DNA from: Shinella granuli
Lineage (GTDB): Bacteria; Pseudomonadota; Alphaproteobacteria; Rhizobiales; Rhizobiaceae
DNA: 64,000 nucleotides
Reading direction: 5' to 3'
NCBI RefSeq assembly: GCF_004341885.1
Contig: NZ_SLVX01000002.1
Coordinates: 62,001-126,000 of the forward strand
Shown: positions 60,643 to 64,000 of the stretch, in pieces
How positions within the stretch are numbered: the first letter of the stretch is position 1
Layout: every line of letters begins with the position of its first letter
The notes under the pieces: generated by a model
The model's input: only the letters and a program-made list of their open reading frames with translations
Database searches by the model: none
What the model was told of the DNA's origin: nothing
Made by a program: the position numbers and the translations under genes

Positions 60643-60657
60643 TAACAGCATGTTAAC
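60643..60657. promoter_or_regulatory. CtrA box (exact TTAA-N7-TTAA)
   Basis: TTAA CAGCATG TTAA with CC following is an exact match to the alphaproteobacterial CtrA full site. It lies in the 660-bp gap between the DUF2336 gene and the small gene at 60995; either could be the target. Confidence 0.68.
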
Positions 60658-60727
60658 CCGATAGTCGCTAGTTTTAGGGACAAGGATCGGCTCGTCTATT
60701 GCGATGGACGTGTTATGATTCGATCAT

Positions 60728-60931
60728 GTGAGCGGTGGATCCGTCGAAAGACGCCCGCCGTTCCGCGAGGGAAAGGTGCGATGTTCCGGATGCCGGACGG
60801 TCGCCAGACACATTCCCGTGAATGGGAAACTTCTGGTCCCGTATCGCCGTTTTCCACCCGTATGCGACTGGGAAGACATCGATCTCATGTCGCGTCCGGG
60901 GGTGACGGAACCGGATGCACCGGCCCGTTGA
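60728..60931 (+). CDS. Doubtful small reading frame with a CxxC motif
   Basis: 67 codons from a GTG at 60728 (MSGGSVERRPPFREGKVRCSGC...). KVRCSGCRTVARHIPVNGKLLVPYRRFPPVCDWEDID reads like a small zinc-ribbon protein, and TTATGATTC just upstream could be a -10. But there is no ribosome site and an overlapping frame is also open. I rate it as possible only; the remainder of 60328-60994 holds the CtrA boxes and nothing else I can name. Confidence 0.22.
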   Translation: MSGGSVERRPPFREGKVRCSGCRTVARHIPVNGKLLVPYRRFPPVCDWEDIDLMSRPGVTEPDAPAR

Positions 60932-60994
60932 AACGGGCAGGGTGAGATTTGTAGGAGTGCTTCATCCGTCTCGATTCTTCTTTTGGAGGCGAGA

Positions 60995-61183
60995 ATGGCA
61001 GACGTGGTACGATTGAAGGAATGGCTCGCGCGAACGCCGCGACGCGACACCATCCGCCGTGAGGCTCCGGCCCAGGTTCTTCTCTTCACCGGCGTGCGAT
61101 ACGAGCGCCTGACGCCCGCCATGCTGGCGGCCCGCGGCAAGGCGGCAAAGCAGGGCGCGCCGGACACCGCCCGCCGGCCCTGA
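60995..61183 (+). CDS. Small basic hypothetical protein (62 aa)
   Basis: ATG at 60995 after a strong TGGAGG site. MADVVRLKEWLARTPRRDTIRREAPAQVLLFTGVRYERL, then a basic tail ending GAPDTARRP. The conserved-looking VRLKEWLAR and VLLFTGVRYERL blocks and the ribosome site support a real gene. Similar very short proteins are common in Rhizobiaceae. No function suggested; cytoplasmic. Confidence 0.62.
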   Translation: MADVVRLKEWLARTPRRDTIRREAPAQVLLFTGVRYERLTPAMLAARGKAAKQGAPDTARRP

Positions 61184-61315
61184 ACCTCTTCCGATCGCTG
61201 CCCGGTGCAGCGCTCGGAGCATGCGCGTGCGGCCGCCGCGCATTGCCTGAACGGGCCTGAACGGCCTTCGCGGGCCATGTCCCGCTTCACCATGCTCCTT
61301 TCGGAGCGATCCTTC

Positions 61316-61867
61316 CTATTGTTCCGCCGTGAAGGGCTCGCAGCTTGCCTCTGCCAGGAAGGCGATCGCCGCCTCCTCGCGGCTTTGCGTCGGCACGAAG
61401 GTGCGCAGCACGGCATAGCCTTCCTCACCGCGCATTTCGACGAGGATCGACTGTTCCAGCTCCGCCGGCACGGCCTTGCGGATGGCGATGAGCTGGATGG
61501 GCGTGGCGATCAGCGTGTCGAGCGCGCTGCTGACCGACGTGCGGTCGTTCATGCTGAACACCTCGTTGGAGGCGCTGTCATAGACGGCGAGCGACCAGAA
61601 CGGCACCTCGCCCTCGGCAAACAGCCGGATCGGGCCGCTTTCCACGGAAAAGGCGCAGACCGCCGTCTTCATCGACGGGTCGTCGTTGATCGGGGCGAGG
61701 GAATCGCTGTTGCCCGCCAGCGGGAAGAAGCGGTTCGTCTCGCCGAAGGCCTGCACGCGGGTATAGGCGTCGCGGCCGGTGAAACTCGGCAGCGACAGGA
61801 TGATGACGATGTGCAGCAGCGCCGCGCCGACGAGGCCGACGGCGATGGCATAGAGGAGGCTACGCAT
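61316..61867 (-). CDS. DUF1254 domain membrane protein
   Basis: 183 aa from the ATG at 61867, overlapping the upstream gene by 8 bp. One N-terminal membrane helix (SLLYAIAVGLVGAALLHIVIILSL), then a DUF1254-type domain (RVQAFGETNRFFPLAG ... VPFWSLAVYDSASNEVFSMND ... IATPIQLIAIRKAVPAELEQSILVEM). DUF1254 and DUF1214 are two parts of one larger bacterial protein and here are split on adjacent overlapping genes. Periplasmic; role unknown. Confidence 0.85.
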   Translation of the reverse strand: MRSLLYAIAVGLVGAALLHIVIILSLPSFTGRDAYTRVQAFGETNRFFPLAGNSDSLAPINDDPSMKTAVCAFSVESGPIRLFAEGEVPFWSLAVYDSASNEVFSMNDRTSVSSALDTLIATPIQLIAIRKAVPAELEQSILVEMRGEEGYAVLRTFVPTQSREEAAIAFLAEASCEPFTAEQ

Positions 61868-62453
61868 CGGCACAGTCCAGCCGCGTTATGCCGGGCATGG
61901 CAAGGTCGATGACGCCGGAACTGCCGGCGGTCGGCGTGTCGAGCAGCGTCATGACCAGGAGGAACGGCGCCCTGCCTTCCGGCACGGCCAGCCAGTTGCC
62001 GGGCGTTGCCGAGGAGGCGATGCGGATGGAGAAGGTGCTGTCGGCGCCGCGCAGCACCGACCAGGCGTTGAGGCCCGTCGGCAGGCCGGGGCGGGCATCC
62101 TCCAGCGGATTGCCGTTGCGGTCCGCCGCGTGTAGTGTCCAGAGGCGGGCGGGCGGCGTGATGCCGCGGATCTCGTAGCGGCAGTTTTCCACCAGCGTGC
62201 GGTTCGCGCTGTCCGTCGCGGCGGTGAAGGTGAGGCCCTCGGCACTGCCGAGCAGCAGCTTGCCGTCGCGGGCGCGATGGGCTTTCGCGTAAGGGTCGGC
62301 ATCGACCGTCTGGGCGGTCGGGAAGGCGGTCCAGGGGCCGAGCGCGATGGCGCCGAAGCCGACCGTCGCGCGCAACGCATAGATCGAGCTCAATATGCCG
62401 AGGCCGAAGGCGACGGCGAGCGCTGTGGCGATGACGAGGGGCGTACGGAACAA
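61860..62453 (-). CDS. DUF1214 domain membrane protein
   Basis: 197 aa from a TTG at 62453; no ATG is close and no clear ribosome site is seen. One membrane helix (residues 5-28), then the DUF1214 blocks CRYEIRGITPPARLWTLH, NAWSVLRGADSTFSIRIAS and PGNWLAVPEGRAPFLLVMTL. It is 29 bp downstream of the PBP gene and overlaps the DUF1254 gene, so the three are probably one operon; a link to envelope assembly is inference. Confidence 0.85.
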   Translation of the reverse strand: MFRTPLVIATALAVAFGLGILSSIYALRATVGFGAIALGPWTAFPTAQTVDADPYAKAHRARDGKLLLGSAEGLTFTAATDSANRTLVENCRYEIRGITPPARLWTLHAADRNGNPLEDARPGLPTGLNAWSVLRGADSTFSIRIASSATPGNWLAVPEGRAPFLLVMTLLDTPTAGSSGVIDLAMPGITRLDCADA

Positions 62454-62482
62454 GGCGATCGACCGTTGGAATCAGGTTGCCG

Positions 62483-64000
62483 TCACTCTGTCCGGTTCGC
62501 CGGAGCAAGGTCAAGCGCTCCGTCGAGTGCGGCGACCCGGCCGTCGGCCTTCAGCGCCGGCGCCGCGCCGAGATCACGGGCGACGTCCTTCAGGAGCTTC
62601 GTCACGTCGGCCGAGAGCGAGCGCGGGCGCACGAGCGCGGGCAGCGCGTTCTCGTCGCTCGCGGCCGCAGCCACCTCCTTCGCCTTCTTGCCGTCGGGCA
62701 GGGGGTTCTCGATGCCGGGGATGGGGCGCAGCTCGATGCCCTGGTGGGCATAGTCCATCAGCCGCTTGAAGGTCATGGCGGGCAGCGAGCCGCCGGTCAT
62801 GTTGTTGGTGGACGTGTAGTCGTCGTTGCCGAACCAGACGGCGGTCGTGTAGTTGCCGGTGAAGCCGACATACCAGGCGTCGCGATAGGCCTGGGTCGTG
62901 CCCGTCTTGCCGCCCGAGACGATGCCGCGGTCGAGCGCGCCGCGCCGTGCCGTGCCGCTCACCGGGATGGTGACGAGGATGCGGTTCATCGACGACATGG
63001 CCGCTTCCGACAACACCTGGCTGGCCGGCGGCTCGTCGCGGCCGAAATCGTAGAGGATGTCGCCGTCGTAGTTGAGGATCTGGCTGATGCCGTGGCGGCG
63101 CGCCGAGACGCCGCCGGCGGGAAAGACGCCATAGGCGGCGGCCTGGTCGAGCACGGTGACCTCGGAGGTGCCGAGCGGCATGGTCTTGTCGGTGCGGATC
63201 GGCGTCTCGACGCCCATGGCCTTGGCCATCTCGGCGATGCGCTTCGTGCCGAGCTTGTCCTTGGCAAGGCGCACCGGCACGGTGTTGATGGACTTGGCGA
63301 GCGCCGTCATCAGCGTCATGCGGCCGGCATAGCTGCGGCCGTAGTTCTGCGGCGACCAGCCGCCCCAGCTGATCGGCGCGTCGACGATGGTCGTCTCCGG
63401 CGTCATGCCGGATTCCATCGCGGCCGAATAGGTGTAGACCTTGAAGGAGGAGCCCGGCTGGCGCAGCGCGCGCGTGGCGCGGTTGAACTGGCTTTCGCCA
63501 TAATCGCGCCCGCCGACCATGGCGCGCACGGCGCCGCCGTTTTCCATCATCACCAGCGCGCCCTGCTTGACGCGGTAGCTCTCGCCATACTGGCGAAGGC
63601 CGCTTTCCACCGCCTCCTCGGCGGCGGCCTGCAGGCCCATGTCGATCGTCGTGCGCACGACGAGGGAGTGCTGGGCGAAGGGCTTTGCGATGCGCTGCAC
63701 CTCCTCGAAGGCCCAGTCGAGGAAGAAGTCGGGCGCCGTCTTCTCGTTGCGGTCGATGACGGTGGCGGGGTTGCGCCGCGCGGCGATCACCTGGCCCTCG
63801 GTCATCAGCCCGCCCTGCACGAGGTTGGTCAGCACCTCGTTGGCGCGGGCGCGGGCGGCGGGCAGGTTGACGTGCGGGGCATAGCGGGCGGGGGCCTTGA
63901 AGAGGCCGGCGAGCATGGCGGATTCAGCGAGGTTCACGTCGGTGACGTTCTTGCCGAAGTAGAATTGCGCCGCCGCGGCCGCGCCGAACGTACCGCCGCC
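62483..64000 (-). CDS. Class A penicillin-binding protein, C-terminal 505 residues (cut by the window edge)
   Basis: The frame is open to the right edge: upstream of a GTG at 63937 it continues with GTFGAAAAAQFYFGKNVTD, part of the glycosyltransferase (GT51) domain (GKNVTDVNLAESAMLAGLFKAPARYAPHVN). The transpeptidase domain has all three active-site motifs: SSFK (catalytic Ser) in RQPGSSFKVYTY, SIN in ALAKSINTVP and KTG in SGGKTGTTQAYRD. It makes and cross-links peptidoglycan from the outer face of the inner membrane. It is a PBP1A/1B-type enzyme of about 700+ residues when complete. The C-terminal ~90 residues are Ala/Asp-rich and probably disordered. Confidence 0.93.
   Translation of the reverse strand, partial: GGGTFGAAAAAQFYFGKNVTDVNLAESAMLAGLFKAPARYAPHVNLPAARARANEVLTNLVQGGLMTEGQVIAARRNPATVIDRNEKTAPDFFLDWAFEEVQRIAKPFAQHSLVVRTTIDMGLQAAAEEAVESGLRQYGESYRVKQGALVMMENGGAVRAMVGGRDYGESQFNRATRALRQPGSSFKVYTYSAAMESGMTPETTIVDAPISWGGWSPQNYGRSYAGRMTLMTALAKSINTVPVRLAKDKLGTKRIAEMAKAMGVETPIRTDKTMPLGTSEVTVLDQAAAYGVFPAGGVSARRHGISQILNYDGDILYDFGRDEPPASQVLSEAAMSSMNRILVTIPVSGTARRGALDRGIVSGGKTGTTQAYRDAWYVGFTGNYTTAVWFGNDDYTSTNNMTGGSLPAMTFKRLMDYAHQGIELRPIPGIENPLPDGKKAKEVAAAASDENALPALVRPRSLSADVTKLLKDVARDLGAAPALKADGRVAALDGALDLAPANRTE

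Noticed and set aside
60715-60945. A 76-codon frame overlapping the doubtful CxxC frame
   Set aside because: Lacks a ribosome site and has a Gly/Arg/Ser-rich random-looking composition.

Overview
The window is 64 kb of high-GC (roughly two-thirds G+C) chromosome from an alphaproteobacterium, almost certainly a member of the Rhizobiaceae (Shinella/Ensifer/Rhizobium/Agrobacterium type). The evidence is the MucR/Ros zinc-finger regulator, a DivJ-type cell-cycle kinase, DUF1491/DUF2336/DUF5330/DUF6456/DUF930 proteins typical of this order, a BigR-like sulfide repressor, CtrA-type TTAA-N7-TTAA boxes, and many copies of RIME-like 'CTTCTCCCCGC...GCGGGGAGAAGG' palindromic elements between genes. No rRNA, tRNA, CRISPR array, prophage or intact insertion sequence was seen.

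Left part (1-27 kb): the 5' end of ribonuclease D, a Tat-exported multicopper oxidase, a YcaD-like MFS pump, a PAS histidine kinase with a stand-alone receiver, the ohrR/ohr organic-peroxide pair, a RES-Xre toxin-antitoxin module, an ABC-F ATPase with a structured leader and short upstream ORF, a HerA-like DUF853 ATPase, further MFS pumps, an aldo/keto reductase, a LysR regulator, Fe/Mn superoxide dismutase, a TumE-TumA toxin-antitoxin pair, a WYL regulator divergent from a LysE exporter with a clear operator, a PAP2 membrane phosphatase, two c-type cytochromes, and a GNAT acetyltransferase/DJ-1 operon preceded by what reads as a leaderless aromatic-amino-acid attenuator (26212-26347).

Middle part (27-50.6 kb): membrane PQQ glucose dehydrogenase, SelO pseudokinase, a secreted caspase-fold protein that has lost both catalytic residues, oligopeptidase B, a BigR-YeeE/YedE sulfur operon with its operator, an AI-2E family permease, a Tat-tagged VOC protein, a DksA-like zinc-finger protein behind a perfect FNR/FixK box, hemolysin III, a PAT-type acetyltransferase, MsrB, a VapBC pair, and the complete seven-gene mrp (pha) cation/proton antiporter operon, which has palindromic elements lodged between mrpA and mrpB.

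Right part (50.6-64 kb): an AT-rich mucR leader and mucR, a protein carrying only a DnaA domain-IV-like helix-turn-helix, a DUF6456 protein, SufE, DUF5330, divJ, a peptidoglycan-binding-domain protein, a soluble chemoreceptor, DUF1491, two small proteins, a DUF2336 protein with CtrA boxes, a DUF1254/DUF1214 pair and a class A penicillin-binding protein cut by the window edge. This block looks like conserved core chromosome concerned with cell cycle, envelope and global regulation. Oxidative and thiol stress is a recurrent theme (ohr, sod, msrB, selO, BigR). The three toxin-antitoxin pairs, one lower-GC orphan gene at 14.6-15.3 kb and the repeat elements are the more mobile component.
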